Part shown: one piece after another, positions 1-8,342 of the stretch | How the letters are laid out: the number at the start of each line of letters is the position of its first letter | Position numbering within the stretch: position 1 is the first letter of the stretch | NCBI GenBank assembly: GCA_045133615.1 | Contig: JBGUUQ010000087.1 | Location: 10,327 to 74,326 of the forward strand | Reading direction: 5' to 3' | Source of the DNA: M3 sp045133615 | GTDB taxonomy: Bacteria > Bacteroidota > Bacteroidia > Bacteroidales > Muribaculaceae | Length of the DNA: 64,000 nt | Notes under the pieces: generated by a model | What the model was told of the DNA's origin: nothing | The model's database searches: none | What the model saw: only the letters and a program-made list of their open reading frames with translations | Position numbers and translations under genes: made by a program

Positions 1-420
1 TACAGTAGATGTGGCTGTAGGTCTGGTGGCAAGCACCATTTTGAGATTATTCCGGGCACCGATATCGAGCACCTCGACTATTTTTCCATAAGGCACCTCT
101 TCATCGGCATATATCGCGATAAAACTTTCCGGAGCCGACTCTTGAGTCATTCTCAAAAATGTCAGCAAAGCATCAGCGGCAATCGGCTGCGGCTCCTCAT
201 CCCCGAAAGAGGCATAGAGTCGCTGCTCCTTGTCGATATAGACACGTGTACCCGGCTTCACTGCCGTCTGTTCCGAACTCTGAGGCAAATTGACCTCCAA
301 AGCCGTGGGAAACACAAACGTAGATGTCACCATAAAGAAGATAAGCAGCAAAAAGATTACGTCGGTCATCGACGCCATCGAAAACATTGCCACCATATCA
401 TGTTGTCGTTTAAGAGCCAT
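1..420 (-). CDS. exbD: ExbD/TolR-family biopolymer transport protein (3' end outside window)
   Basis: The minus strand is open from an ATG at 420 to the window edge: 140 codons, no stop, so the C-terminus is missing. The protein begins MALKRQHDMVAMFSMASMTD and runs into one hydrophobic segment (VIFLLLIFFMVTSTFVFP, residues about 21-38), followed by a soluble periplasmic domain, the single-pass layout of ExbD/TolR. The Asp at residue 20, at the start of the membrane segment, fits the conserved proton-path Asp of the family. It follows exbB by 39 bases, so the two probably form the energising complex that drives TonB-dependent outer-membrane transport; two TonB receptors occur later in this window. 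Whether it is ExbD or TolR proper cannot be decided from this fragment. Confidence 0.85.
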   Translation of the reverse strand, partial: MALKRQHDMVAMFSMASMTDVIFLLLIFFMVTSTFVFPTALEVNLPQSSEQTAVKPGTRVYIDKEQRLYASFGDEEPQPIAADALLTFLRMTQESAPESFIAIYADEEVPYGKIVEVLDIGARNNLKMVLATRPTATSTV

Positions 421-459
421 AATCAAGAAATTTTTGGCAACGAAATCTGACCGCAATAA

Positions 460-1194
460 TTAGTCGGCCGGCTCGTTGAGAAGATCCATAAATTCCATTG
501 TCTTACCCTCAAGGAGTTTCATAACGCCATTGATACGCGAAACCAAATAATTATAGGCAAACAACGCAATGATACCGACTACCAAACCGGCCACCGTAGT
601 CACCAATGCCTCATAAATACCGCCGGCAAGCACTCCGATATTGGCTGCACTCCCTGCACTGGCAAGAGCGTAGAATGCCTCGACCATACCCACTACCGTT
701 CCCAAAAATCCAAGCATTGGAGCTCCGGAAGCCGTCGTAGCAAGCCACGGAAGACCTTTGCCCAAACGTGCGATTTCAAGATTTCCGGTATTTTCGATAG
801 CTACAAGCACATCATTCATCGGGCGACCAATGCGACTGATTCCTTTCATAATCAGTCGAGCGTATGGCGACTCGGTTTTCTTGCAAAGATTCATAGCACT
901 CTCGATTTCCCCTTCATGGATATAATCCTTTATGCGACGCATGAATGTAGGATCCTCTTGGTCTGCTTTACGAAGCACAAGAAATCGCTCTATGAACACG
1001 TAGATACATACAAGCGAGAGCAATGCCAACGGCACCATAATGAATCCGCCTTTAAGACAGAGATCCCAAATCGAAAGTTCTTCCACTACCGGGGCTGCCT
1101 CTTCCATTGCCGTAGCGACTACGGTGGAATCTGCAACAGCGGTCATCGTATCAGCCAACGCAGTAGGTATTGCGGCTAAAATCATATTAAGCAT
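460..1194 (-). CDS. exbB: MotA/TolQ/ExbB proton channel family protein
   Basis: Predicted inner-membrane proton channel subunit of 244 residues. An N-terminal hydrophobic, Ala-rich segment precedes a membrane helix at about residues 48-68 (GGFIMVPLALLSLVCIYVFI). A cytoplasmic region with the ExbB-like stretch ATTASGAPMLGFLGTVVGMV leads into the third membrane helix, LVTTVAGLVVGIIALFAYNY. The ATG at 1194 is chosen because it lies 28 bases after the pdxJ stop; the frame stays open further upstream, but that would overlap pdxJ and add a non-family N-terminus. exbD follows on the same strand, so pdxJ-exbB-exbD looks like one transcript. Known role of the family: harvesting proton motive force for TonB or Tol complexes. 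Family assignment is secure; partner identity is inferred. Confidence 0.88.
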   Translation of the reverse strand: MLNMILAAIPTALADTMTAVADSTVVATAMEEAAPVVEELSIWDLCLKGGFIMVPLALLSLVCIYVFIERFLVLRKADQEDPTFMRRIKDYIHEGEIESAMNLCKKTESPYARLIMKGISRIGRPMNDVLVAIENTGNLEIARLGKGLPWLATTASGAPMLGFLGTVVGMVEAFYALASAGSAANIGVLAGGIYEALVTTVAGLVVGIIALFAYNYLVSRINGVMKLLEGKTMEFMDLLNEPAD

Positions 1195-1222
1195 AATTTT
1201 TATCGGGTATTTTAGATTGTTT

Positions 1223-1936
1223 TTATTGTAGACATTCTTTATAACGCTTGATAGTCTCTTGCAATCCCAAATAAAGAGCATCGGATATAAGCGAATGACC
1301 GATTGACACCTCATTGAGATAAGGCAACTGCTCATAAAAATACTTAAGATTTTCAAGACTCAGGTCGTGCCCGGCATTCACGCCAAGGCCCACCTTATGT
1401 GCTGCCGTACTTGCCTCCACAAACGGAGCCACAGCCTCTTCCGGAGAGGTAGGATACATATCGGCATACGGCTTTGTATAAAGTTCCACACGATCGGCTC
1501 CGGTTTTTGCAGCAAGTTTGATGTTTTCAACATCCGTGCCGACAAATATCGACGAACGAATACCCGCTTCTCGGAGCGCGTCCACTATTCCGGTTAAAAA
1601 TTCCAGATTGGCTGCCACATCCCATCCAGCATCGGAAGTTAGAGCATCGGGAGCATCCGGCACCAACGTCACTTGCGCCGGTTTCACTTTCAGCACAAGA
1701 TCCATAAATTCAGGTGAAGGATAACCCTCGATATTGAATTCCGTCTTGACCAACGGGCGCAACTGAAACACATCGGCGTAACGGATATGGCGTTCATCGG
1801 GACGAGGATGAACAGTGATACCGTTCGCGCCAAACTGTTCACAATCCATTGCCACCTGTTGTACGTTGGGTACATTTTCACCGCGAGCGTTGCGCAATGT
1901 GGCAACTTTGTTGATATTTACACTTAAATTTGTCAT
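1223..1936 (-). CDS. pdxJ: Pyridoxine 5'-phosphate synthase
   Basis: 237 residues, normal length for PdxJ, the TIM-barrel enzyme that condenses 1-deoxy-D-xylulose 5-phosphate with 3-amino-2-oxopropyl phosphate to give pyridoxine 5'-phosphate. Family hallmarks are visible: N-terminal LSVNINKVATLRNARG, then GANGITVHPRPDERHI, then VELYTKPYAD, and the C-terminal GHDLSLENLKYF and EVSIGHSLISDALYLGL phosphate-binding segments. It is the first gene of a minus-strand run with exbB and exbD and is divergent from the CBS/ACT-nadK genes. A promoter candidate lies about 90 bases upstream. Cytoplasmic, vitamin B6 biosynthesis. Confidence 0.95.
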   Translation of the reverse strand: MTNLSVNINKVATLRNARGENVPNVQQVAMDCEQFGANGITVHPRPDERHIRYADVFQLRPLVKTEFNIEGYPSPEFMDLVLKVKPAQVTLVPDAPDALTSDAGWDVAANLEFLTGIVDALREAGIRSSIFVGTDVENIKLAAKTGADRVELYTKPYADMYPTSPEEAVAPFVEASTAAHKVGLGVNAGHDLSLENLKYFYEQLPYLNEVSIGHSLISDALYLGLQETIKRYKECLQ

Positions 1937-2027
1937 CTTTTTACCTAAGAAATCAATTTGTTGCTGTAAACGTTGATAATTATGGATATATGGAGTTTTT
2001 TTACTACATTTGTCCTCTTATCGACTG

Positions 2028-2059
2028 CAAAAGTAATAAGAACTGACTAAAAATCGAAA
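2028..2059 (-). promoter_or_regulatory. Candidate Bacteroidetes promoter for pdxJ-exbB-exbD
   Basis: On the minus strand TTTC (2059-2056), 20 bases, then TACTTTTG (2035-2028), which fits TAnnTTTG. One mismatch in the -33 box. Position fits transcription toward pdxJ with a leader of about 85 bases. Confidence 0.5.
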
Positions 2060-2063
2060 CGTT

Positions 2064-2588
2064 TTGACCGCAAAAGATATAATATCGCCCAAATTATTGG
2101 CTTTACCGCCTGCCGCCGTGACACTGCAAGTCCCGTCGGTAGCGGCATCGACGCCATTGTCGCTCATCCTTCGGAAAGTTAGCGACAACGCTTCCATGCT
2201 GCGAGTGGTCGATGATTATACCGGTGAGACCATCGGAACAATCGATGCAACCGCCATTGCTGGAGCTGCTGCTCGTCTGTTTCCTGCCGTCGACGAATCG
2301 AGTGAACTCATCGTAGAATGTGCCCGACACGACTACAGCGCATCTGCCATAGCTCGTGCCGTTGAAGATTGCAATGCGCATATCCTCAACCTCAACGTGA
2401 CGGACGACAATCGCCTCGACAATCGAATCACCGTCGCACTGCGAATAAATCATTCACAAGGCGAAGCGGTGGCTCGCTCTCTCGCCCGCTATGGCTACGA
2501 CGTAATCGCAATCATCGGCAATGACGACCCTTTGTCTGATGTCACAAAAGAGCGAATAAACGAACTTATCCACTATCTGGAATTATGA
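2064..2588 (+). CDS. CBS/ACT-like regulatory domain protein
   Basis: 174 residues starting at a TTG codon; MTAKDIISPKLLALPPA is a typical start for this family and no ATG gives a better one. The first half (to about residue 75) resembles a degenerate CBS motif, with VVDDYTGETIGTIDATAIA. The second half (about 82-150) resembles an ACT-type fold, with a CARHDYSASAIARAVEDCNA helix and the strand-rich IITV-like segment RITVALRINH. No catalytic motif is visible. It overlaps nadK by ATGA, so the two are translationally coupled, and it is divergent from pdxJ. I infer a ligand-sensing role, perhaps nucleotide related given nadK; the ligand is unknown. Confidence 0.7.
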   Translation: MTAKDIISPKLLALPPAAVTLQVPSVAASTPLSLILRKVSDNASMLRVVDDYTGETIGTIDATAIAGAAARLFPAVDESSELIVECARHDYSASAIARAVEDCNAHILNLNVTDDNRLDNRITVALRINHSQGEAVARSLARYGYDVIAIIGNDDPLSDVTKERINELIHYLEL

Positions 2589-3454
2589 GAATTGCCATCT
2601 TCGGAAATAGCTATCAGGAAGCACATCTGGACGCTCTGACACGTTTTTTCGAGCGAATGACCGATTTCAACGTGTGGCTCATGATGGAAGTATCATTCTA
2701 CGATTACCTATGTCGCGTACTTCCTTCGCCTCCCCGCGTTCACGACATCATTCGCGACAACAACTTCTCGGCAGCATTGGCGCTCAGCTTCGGCGGCGAC
2801 GGCACATTCTTGCACACCGCACAGTGGGTCGGAGCGAAGCAGATTCCCATTCTCGGCATCAACACCGGACACCTCGGCTACCTTGCCGATGCACGTCTCG
2901 ATGAGATCGACGCTCTTATATCCGACCTCATTGCCGAACGTTTCAAGATAGAAAACCGTGCCCTCATCGAAGCGCGATGCGTCGAAGAGACAATTGCCAC
3001 TTGGCCATATGCGCTCAACGAGATTGCCATTCTCAAGCAAGATACCGCGTCGATGATTTCTATCAACACCACCATCACAGGCACAGAGCTGACCACCTAT
3101 GTGGCCGACGGCCTCATCGTCTCCACCCCCACCGGCTCCACCGGCTACAACCTGTCGATTGGAGGTCCCATCATCGAACCCACTGCACCATGTTGGGTCA
3201 TCTCCCCCATCGCAGCCCATTCCCTTACGATGCGACCTTTAGTAGTGAGCAACGATCGCATTCTGTCCCTCACCACCCACTCTCGCTCGTCAGAATATCG
3301 ACTCAGCGTCGACGGCCGTTCCGTATCCCTTCCGCAAGGGTCTACCGTCATCCTCAGTCAAGCACCGTTCTGCATCCGCGTCGTGCAACGCCTCGACCAC
3401 CATTTTACCGATACCCTCCGTACAAAATTGCTGTGGGGCATCGACAAACGATAA
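2585..3454 (+). CDS. nadK: NAD kinase
   Basis: 289 residues, normal length. NadK phosphorylates NAD to NADP. The GGDGT motif of the family is at residues 70-74 (SFGGDGTFLHTA). It is followed by GINTGHLGYLAD, the ALNEIAI segment, and the glycine-rich DGLIVSTPTGSTGYNLSIGG substrate/NAD-binding region. The start ATG overlaps the previous stop in an ATGA junction. The coding strand is strikingly C-rich (3121-3180: 27 C, 11 G), unlike plus-strand genes after about 14.4 kb. The metallopeptidase-like gene follows after 9 bases, so the three genes are probably one operon. Confidence 0.96.
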   Translation: MRIAIFGNSYQEAHLDALTRFFERMTDFNVWLMMEVSFYDYLCRVLPSPPRVHDIIRDNNFSAALALSFGGDGTFLHTAQWVGAKQIPILGINTGHLGYLADARLDEIDALISDLIAERFKIENRALIEARCVEETIATWPYALNEIAILKQDTASMISINTTITGTELTTYVADGLIVSTPTGSTGYNLSIGGPIIEPTAPCWVISPIAAHSLTMRPLVVSNDRILSLTTHSRSSEYRLSVDGRSVSLPQGSTVILSQAPFCIRVVQRLDHHFTDTLRTKLLWGIDKR

Positions 3455-3463
3455 TGCGCAATA

Positions 3464-4174
3464 ATGCTTCTCTCCGGACAAGAATTTAACTATCCCGACA
3501 TCGGTTTGGTGCGCATCACCGTGCGGCGCAACTCTCACTCCATCACAATGCGATGGAACAAAAACCACCTGCAAGTCAACGTACCTACATCCGCAACCGA
3601 CAAAGACATCCTCAAAGCCCTCGACCACTTCAAATCGCGGTTAATAGCACAAAAAACCGAATTGCGCTATTACGAAGGGCAAACGCTTCAATTCTACAGC
3701 CTCTCGATAGCCATCGGACGCCAACACATCTATCCCGACCGCATAATAGCTCAATATCGCAACAATCAAGCCACTGTTATGCTCGGCGATTCATGGGACT
3801 TCGATTCCGACAACGCAACCGAAGCTATCAGCAACTTCATCTGCAAAATCGCCCGTCGGGCAGCGCATATCGACCTCATCCCCCGCGGACGCGAACTCGC
3901 CGACCGATTCAACCTCCGGCCGACCGATTGGGAAATCGGTACCGGACATCGTAAACTCGGACACTGCACCGCCACAAAAGTCATCTCTTTAAGCTACGTT
4001 GTCTTATTCCTCCCCCCGCACCTCCGCGACTACATCATCTGCCACGAATTGGCTCACTTGACAGAAATGAACCATAGTAAAAAATTTCACGTCCTCTGCA
4101 ACGAATATTGCAAAGGACGCGAAAAAGAGTTGATAGCCGAGTTGCGTCGATTCAACTGGCCTGTACTGATGTGA
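3464..4174 (+). CDS. YgjP/SprT-type zinc metallopeptidase domain protein (M48/DUF45-like)
   Basis: 236 residues. The C-terminal half carries the zinc motif HELAHLTEMNH at residues 194-204 (H194, E195, H198, with H204 as probable third ligand), typical of the YgjP-like family, whose members often read HELAHL..xNHS..F. The N-terminal half is a beta-rich region with TVRRNSHSITMRW typical of the same family. No signal peptide or membrane helix, so cytoplasmic. The physiological substrate of the family is not established. It is the last gene of the CBS/ACT-nadK run and converges on deoC with only 7 bases between stops. Confidence 0.85.
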   Translation: MLLSGQEFNYPDIGLVRITVRRNSHSITMRWNKNHLQVNVPTSATDKDILKALDHFKSRLIAQKTELRYYEGQTLQFYSLSIAIGRQHIYPDRIIAQYRNNQATVMLGDSWDFDSDNATEAISNFICKIARRAAHIDLIPRGRELADRFNLRPTDWEIGTGHRKLGHCTATKVISLSYVVLFLPPHLRDYIICHELAHLTEMNHSKKFHVLCNEYCKGREKELIAELRRFNWPVLM

Positions 4175-4181
4175 TTCCTAA

Positions 4182-5066
4182 TCAGAAAAATTTCACCTGC
4201 TCGCCAAGTATATCACTAAGCAGATTATTGGCAAGACGACTTGCTCCGATACGGAAATATTCATTGGTCAACCATTGTTCACCAAGCACCTCTTTTACGA
4301 TTGTATAATACTTGACCGCATCTTCCGTTGTCGATACGCCACCCGAAGCCTTAAAGCCGACCATCGTTCCGGTCTTTTCGTGGTATTCCTTGATGCACTG
4401 ACACATCACATATGCAGCCTCAAGAGTTGCGCCGTCATACCCTTTGCCGGTCGATGTCTTCAAGAAATCGGCGCCTGAATATAGCGACAACACCGAAGCC
4501 TTCTTTATGTTTTCAGCGGTCTTGAGAGCACCGGTTTCGAGAATCACTTTCAACCGCGCATCACGGCACGAATGTTTTATCTCTTGGATTTCGTCGCAAA
4601 GTTCTTCATAATCCTCATCAAGAAACAATCCGAGGTTCAACACAATGTCGATTTCGTCCGCTCCACCCTCTACGGCAAGAGCCGTTTCGGCAATCTTTAC
4701 TTCAGGGTATGTCTGCGACGAGGGAAATCCGCCCGAAACACAAGCAATATCCACCTTCGACACCTCAAGGACAGAACGCACCACAGGCGCAAAGCAAGGA
4801 TACACGCATATAGCAGCCACATTCGGCAATTCGGGATGCTCTTCATCAAATGCATTCACACGCTCCGTAAATGCAGCCACCGACTGCTGAGAATCGGTTG
4901 CATTCAGCGTCGTAAGGTCTATCGTATTAAACAAGAATTTATACACATCCTGTGTATTATTCTCCTCATAGTGTTCCGCAATTATCTTCTCCACTGCGGC
5001 TTTCACCTTGGCATCATCTCCCGACACTTGACTGCCGGCTATCGTATCATGATACTTGTCACTCAT
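4182..5066 (-). CDS. deoC: Deoxyribose-phosphate aldolase
   Basis: 294 residues, longer than the enterobacterial enzyme because of an N-terminal extension of about 45 residues. DeoC splits 2-deoxyribose 5-phosphate into acetaldehyde and glyceraldehyde 3-phosphate. The Schiff-base lysine lies in DFLKTSTGKG (K203), the DEIDIVLNLG strand supplies the catalytic Asp, and GFKASGGVSTTEDA holds the second conserved Lys. It is the last gene of the minus-strand run from ybeY, 44 bases after the MazG-like gene. A TATATTTG element (5105-5098) just upstream suggests it may also have its own promoter, although no good -33 box accompanies it. Confidence 0.95.
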   Translation of the reverse strand: MSDKYHDTIAGSQVSGDDAKVKAAVEKIIAEHYEENNTQDVYKFLFNTIDLTTLNATDSQQSVAAFTERVNAFDEEHPELPNVAAICVYPCFAPVVRSVLEVSKVDIACVSGGFPSSQTYPEVKIAETALAVEGGADEIDIVLNLGLFLDEDYEELCDEIQEIKHSCRDARLKVILETGALKTAENIKKASVLSLYSGADFLKTSTGKGYDGATLEAAYVMCQCIKEYHEKTGTMVGFKASGGVSTTEDAVKYYTIVKEVLGEQWLTNEYFRIGASRLANNLLSDILGEQVKFF

Positions 5067-5110
5067 AGTTTATGTCTGTTTTATTGTTAGTTTTTCGCAA
5101 ATATAACGTT

Positions 5111-5467
5111 TTATTCGGGATTTTCCGGTTGTAATTTCGGATTATTTTTGTGACGACAAGCGTCTCTGCGCGTCTTCTTCTCAATATTTCGAGCAAGAGC
5201 CTCGGTCAAGTCCACTCCGGTCTGATTGGCAATCGCAAGTGTCACCCACAGCAAATCGGCAAGTTCGTCCGACAGATCGCCGGACTCTCCCTCTTTAAAC
5301 GATTGGTCGCCATACCGACGAGCCATAATGCGAGCCACCTCGCCCACCTCCTCTGTAAGCACTGCCATATTGGTCAACGGCGAGAAATAGCGCACTCCGA
5401 TGGTTGTTATCCACCGGTCCACGGCTTCTTGGGCCTGACGAAGCGTAATATCATTATCCATAATCAT
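5111..5467 (-). CDS. MazG-like nucleotide pyrophosphohydrolase
   Basis: 118 residues, a short single-domain all-alpha NTP pyrophosphohydrolase. The central EEVGEVARIMARRYGDQ and DELADLLWVTLAIANQTG carry the E..E...D pattern of MazG/iMazG metal binding. The ATG at 5467 overlaps the dtd stop (ATGA), which favours MIMDNDIT over the internal Met at 5461. Such enzymes hydrolyse canonical or damaged dNTPs to the monophosphate; specificity cannot be told. With dtd and uvrC in the same transcript the context is quality control of nucleotides, tRNA and DNA. Confidence 0.85.
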   Translation of the reverse strand: MIMDNDITLRQAQEAVDRWITTIGVRYFSPLTNMAVLTEEVGEVARIMARRYGDQSFKEGESGDLSDELADLLWVTLAIANQTGVDLTEALARNIEKKTRRDACRHKNNPKLQPENPE

Positions 5468-5916
5468 TCCTTCAATCGTGAATCTATAACTATCGTGACC
5501 GGACCATCGTTGATCAAAGCCACTTTCATATCCGCACCAAACACCCCTTTTGCCACCGGCATGCCGAGAGCGTCCGACACCATATCACAATATGCCTCAT
5601 AGAGCGGAACAGCCACATCATGACCTGCAGCACGAATATACGACGGTCTGTTCCCCTTTCGGGTTGATGCTGTCAAAGTAAATTGACTTACGGCAAGCAC
5701 CTCACCACCCACATCCGCCACCGAGCGATTCATCACATCGGCATCGTCAGGAAAAATCCGCATCGCCACAGTCTTTGCGGCAAGCCATCGAGCATCATCG
5801 AGCGTATCGCCATGTTCTACCCCTACAAGCACCATCAGCCCACACCCGATTGAGCTATACTGCACTCCATCTATCGTAACCGATGCTTCCGACACTCTTT
5901 GTATCACTAATCGCAT
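5464..5916 (-). CDS. dtd: D-aminoacyl-tRNA deacylase
   Basis: 150 residues, standard length. DTD hydrolyses D-amino acids mischarged onto tRNA. Both active-site signatures are present: SQFTL (residues 77-81 region) and the GP-motif near the C-terminus in NDGPVTIVID. The N-terminus MRLVIQRVSEASVTIDG is canonical. It sits 12 bases after uvrC and is coupled to the downstream MazG-like gene by a 4-base overlap. Confidence 0.96.
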   Translation of the reverse strand: MRLVIQRVSEASVTIDGVQYSSIGCGLMVLVGVEHGDTLDDARWLAAKTVAMRIFPDDADVMNRSVADVGGEVLAVSQFTLTASTRKGNRPSYIRAAGHDVAVPLYEAYCDMVSDALGMPVAKGVFGADMKVALINDGPVTIVIDSRLKE

Positions 5917-5928
5917 AATTCTTTATTT

Positions 5929-7758
5929 TTATTTCTGATTATTGTCTACCCCATGAAGGGCGTTATAGATAATGGCAGCCCGTGATTGCCCTGCCACTTC
6001 CGATATTTGTTCTTGAGATGCTTCTTTAAGCCTTTTCACACTCTTAAACCGCTGAAGCAGAGCTATTTGCGTCTTTTCTCCAACGCCTTTTATATCATCT
6101 AACTCGCTGACAGTCTGCGACTTACTCCGTCGATTACGATGATGCGTAATTCCAAATCTGTGAGCCTCATCGCGCAGATGCTGCACAACTCGCAACGATT
6201 CCGAGTTTTTATCAATATAAAGCGGCACACTATCACCGGGAAAATAAATTTCCTCCAATCGCTTTGCAATACCAACAACGGCTATCACCCCACGCAGCCC
6301 CATTTCATCAAGAGCCTCTACAGCCGAACTTAATTGACCTTTTCCGCCATCGACCACTATGAGCTGGGGCAACCCCTGCCCCTCCTCCATCAGCCTTGTA
6401 TAGCGACGAGTCAGTACCTCCTTCATTGAAGCGAAATCGTTAGGTCCCTCCACTGTTTTGATATTGAAATGGCGATAGTCTCGCTTCGACGGTTTCGCGT
6501 TACGAAACACCACGCACGAAGCAACCGGATTAGTCCCTTGAATATTCGAATTGTCGAAACACTCTATATGACGAGGCAATTCCGAAAGGCGAAAATCAGC
6601 CTTCATTCGCTCCAATATTCGTTCCATTCTCTCCTCGGGATTGCGCTTCTCCATTCGTTTCAACGCATCGACTTTGTGCTGTCGGGCATTGCGGGTCGAC
6701 ACATCAAGCAACTTCTTTTTGTCTCCACGTTGAGGAACGGTGAATTCAACTCTCGAAAATTCCACATCGGGAATCATCGGGACTATCACTTCACGATACG
6801 TCACACCAAGCTGTCGAGCTACCTCACCCATGGCATACCCCAAAATTTCCGTCTGCGGTTCGTCCAGACGACGTTTATATTCGAGTGTGATGCAACGAAC
6901 GATTGCGCCTCGGCGTACGTGCATATAATTTACATACACATCCCTATCGTCATCTTCAACACCAAACACATCTACATCATCGACAGTCTGACTCACGATG
7001 ACGCTCTTGGCTCGGTATCGTTCGATAAGTTGATACTTTTCCTTCAATTCCTGAGCCTCTTCAAAGCGCAGTTCCATCGACAACCGAGCCATCTCGTCAC
7101 GAAGATATTGCGCCAATTCCTCCGTATCGCCTCGCAGTATTTGTTTTATCCGTTCGATATTTGCCCCATACTCATCCATGCCGATAAGTCCGCAGCAACA
7201 GCCCGGACAATTTTTTATATGATATTCCAGGCAGACACGCCCCTTTCCCTGCGCAATATATTCGGGAGTGATGGCATGACGGCAACGGCGCAACGAATAC
7301 AATTTATGAATCAATTCGAGTACGGCACGCACCACACCTACCGAAGGATACGGGCCAAAATATTTCGAGCCGTCCTTCACCCTATTGCGCGTCATAAACA
7401 CACGCGGATAATGCTCCGATGTCACACATATCCACGGATAGCTCTTATCATCTTTGAGCAGAACATTGTAGCGAGGCTTATATTCTTTTATCAACGAATC
7501 CTCCAAATTAAGAGCATCCTCTTCCGTCGGAACCACAATATAGCTCATATCCGCTATCGAACGAACAAGCATATTGGTTTTTACCGAATCGTGAACCCGA
7601 TTAAAGTACGACGACACTCGTCGTTTTAGATTCTTTGCCTTCCCTACATAAATAACCGTACCCTCGGCATTGTAATACATATACACGCCGGGGGTATCGG
7701 GAAGTATCGAAATCTTCTCCTTCAGTTCGTCTGATTTATTGGAGAAATGAAGTGCCAA
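5929..7758 (-). CDS. uvrC: Excinuclease ABC subunit C
   Basis: 609 residues, full length. UvrC makes both incisions in nucleotide excision repair. Domains in order: GIY-YIG nuclease (about 18-95, GVYMYYNAEGTVIYVGKAKN), a cysteine-rich patch (CPGCCCG), a UVR motif (about 200-240, LRFEEAQELKEKYQLI), the RNase H-like second nuclease (IECFDNSNIQGTNPVASCVV onward), and C-terminal helix-hairpin-helix repeats (LDDIKGVGEKTQIALLQRF). The start is one base after the apt stop, so the pair is cotranscribed. mfd, which feeds transcription-blocking lesions to the same pathway, is encoded at 46 kb. Confidence 0.97.
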   Translation of the reverse strand: MALHFSNKSDELKEKISILPDTPGVYMYYNAEGTVIYVGKAKNLKRRVSSYFNRVHDSVKTNMLVRSIADMSYIVVPTEEDALNLEDSLIKEYKPRYNVLLKDDKSYPWICVTSEHYPRVFMTRNRVKDGSKYFGPYPSVGVVRAVLELIHKLYSLRRCRHAITPEYIAQGKGRVCLEYHIKNCPGCCCGLIGMDEYGANIERIKQILRGDTEELAQYLRDEMARLSMELRFEEAQELKEKYQLIERYRAKSVIVSQTVDDVDVFGVEDDDRDVYVNYMHVRRGAIVRCITLEYKRRLDEPQTEILGYAMGEVARQLGVTYREVIVPMIPDVEFSRVEFTVPQRGDKKKLLDVSTRNARQHKVDALKRMEKRNPEERMERILERMKADFRLSELPRHIECFDNSNIQGTNPVASCVVFRNAKPSKRDYRHFNIKTVEGPNDFASMKEVLTRRYTRLMEEGQGLPQLIVVDGGKGQLSSAVEALDEMGLRGVIAVVGIAKRLEEIYFPGDSVPLYIDKNSESLRVVQHLRDEAHRFGITHHRNRRSKSQTVSELDDIKGVGEKTQIALLQRFKSVKRLKEASQEQISEVAGQSRAAIIYNALHGVDNNQK

Positions 7759-7759
7759 G

Positions 7760-8278
7760 TTAATATGTGATAAGCGATGTCACTTCCGCATCTGAAGGAA
7801 GATGCTCACGACCATTTAGGAAACTAAGTTCCACAATAAAGTTTATATACACCTTCTTTGGATTCATACTTTTCACCAATTCGTATGCTGCCGCCATCGT
7901 ACCACCGGTTGCAAGAACATCGTCATGGATTACGACTATATCATCTGGAGTTATTGCATCACGATGTATCTCTATGGTATCTTTTCCGTATTCCTTGTCG
8001 TAGGATGCCTGAATAGTATCGGCAGGCAATTTTCCGGGCTTACGGATAGGCACGAATCCGGCGCCGAGTTCAAATGCAAGGATGCTTCCGCCAATAAATC
8101 CGCGCGACTCGATTCCGACCACCTTTGTCACACCTTTGTCTCGATATAGTTGCGACAAGTCCCATCCTAAGATATGAAGCGCACGAGGATCCTTAAACGC
8201 GGTTGTCAAATCTTTAAAAATAACCCCCTTCTGAGGGAAGTCTATTACATCACGGATTTTTGATTTAACGTATTCCAT
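7760..8278 (-). CDS. apt: Adenine phosphoribosyltransferase
   Basis: 172 residues from the ATG at 8278, matching usual Apt length. It converts adenine plus PRPP to AMP. The PRPP loop VVIHDDVLATGGTMAAA and the purine-side segments FKDLTTAF and ESRGFIGG are all visible. The frame is open 19 codons further upstream, but that extension (beginning MFHVEH) merely translates the parS-like palindrome at 8319-8334, a well-known annotation artefact, so the internal ATG is preferred. mnmG ends 64 bases upstream; uvrC follows after one base. Confidence 0.94.
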   Translation of the reverse strand: MEYVKSKIRDVIDFPQKGVIFKDLTTAFKDPRALHILGWDLSQLYRDKGVTKVVGIESRGFIGGSILAFELGAGFVPIRKPGKLPADTIQASYDKEYGKDTIEIHRDAITPDDIVVIHDDVLATGGTMAAAYELVKSMNPKKVYINFIVELSFLNGREHLPSDAEVTSLITY

Positions 8279-8318
8279 TGTTTCGGTTTTAAGTTGTTGA
8301 TATTTCGTTTGTTTGATA

Positions 8319-8334
8319 TGTTCCACGTGAAACA
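8319..8334. promoter_or_regulatory. parS-like centromere site
   Basis: TGTTCCACGTGAAACA is an exact match to the bacterial parS consensus TGTTNCACGTGAAACA bound by ParB/Spo0J. It lies in the gap between mnmG and apt. parS sites cluster near chromosome origins, and mnmG (gidA) is origin-proximal in many bacteria. No other copy was found in the window and parA/parB are not here. Confidence 0.85.
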
Positions 8335-8342
8335 ATTGCTTA

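Noticed and set aside
6469..7629. Long plus-strand reading frame opposite uvrC
   Set aside because: Antisense shadow of a certain gene; composition is His/Arg/Ile-rich with no family resemblance.
8277..8335. N-terminal extension of Apt beginning MFHVEH
   Set aside because: This is translation of the parS-like palindrome; the ATG at 8278 gives the normal Apt length.
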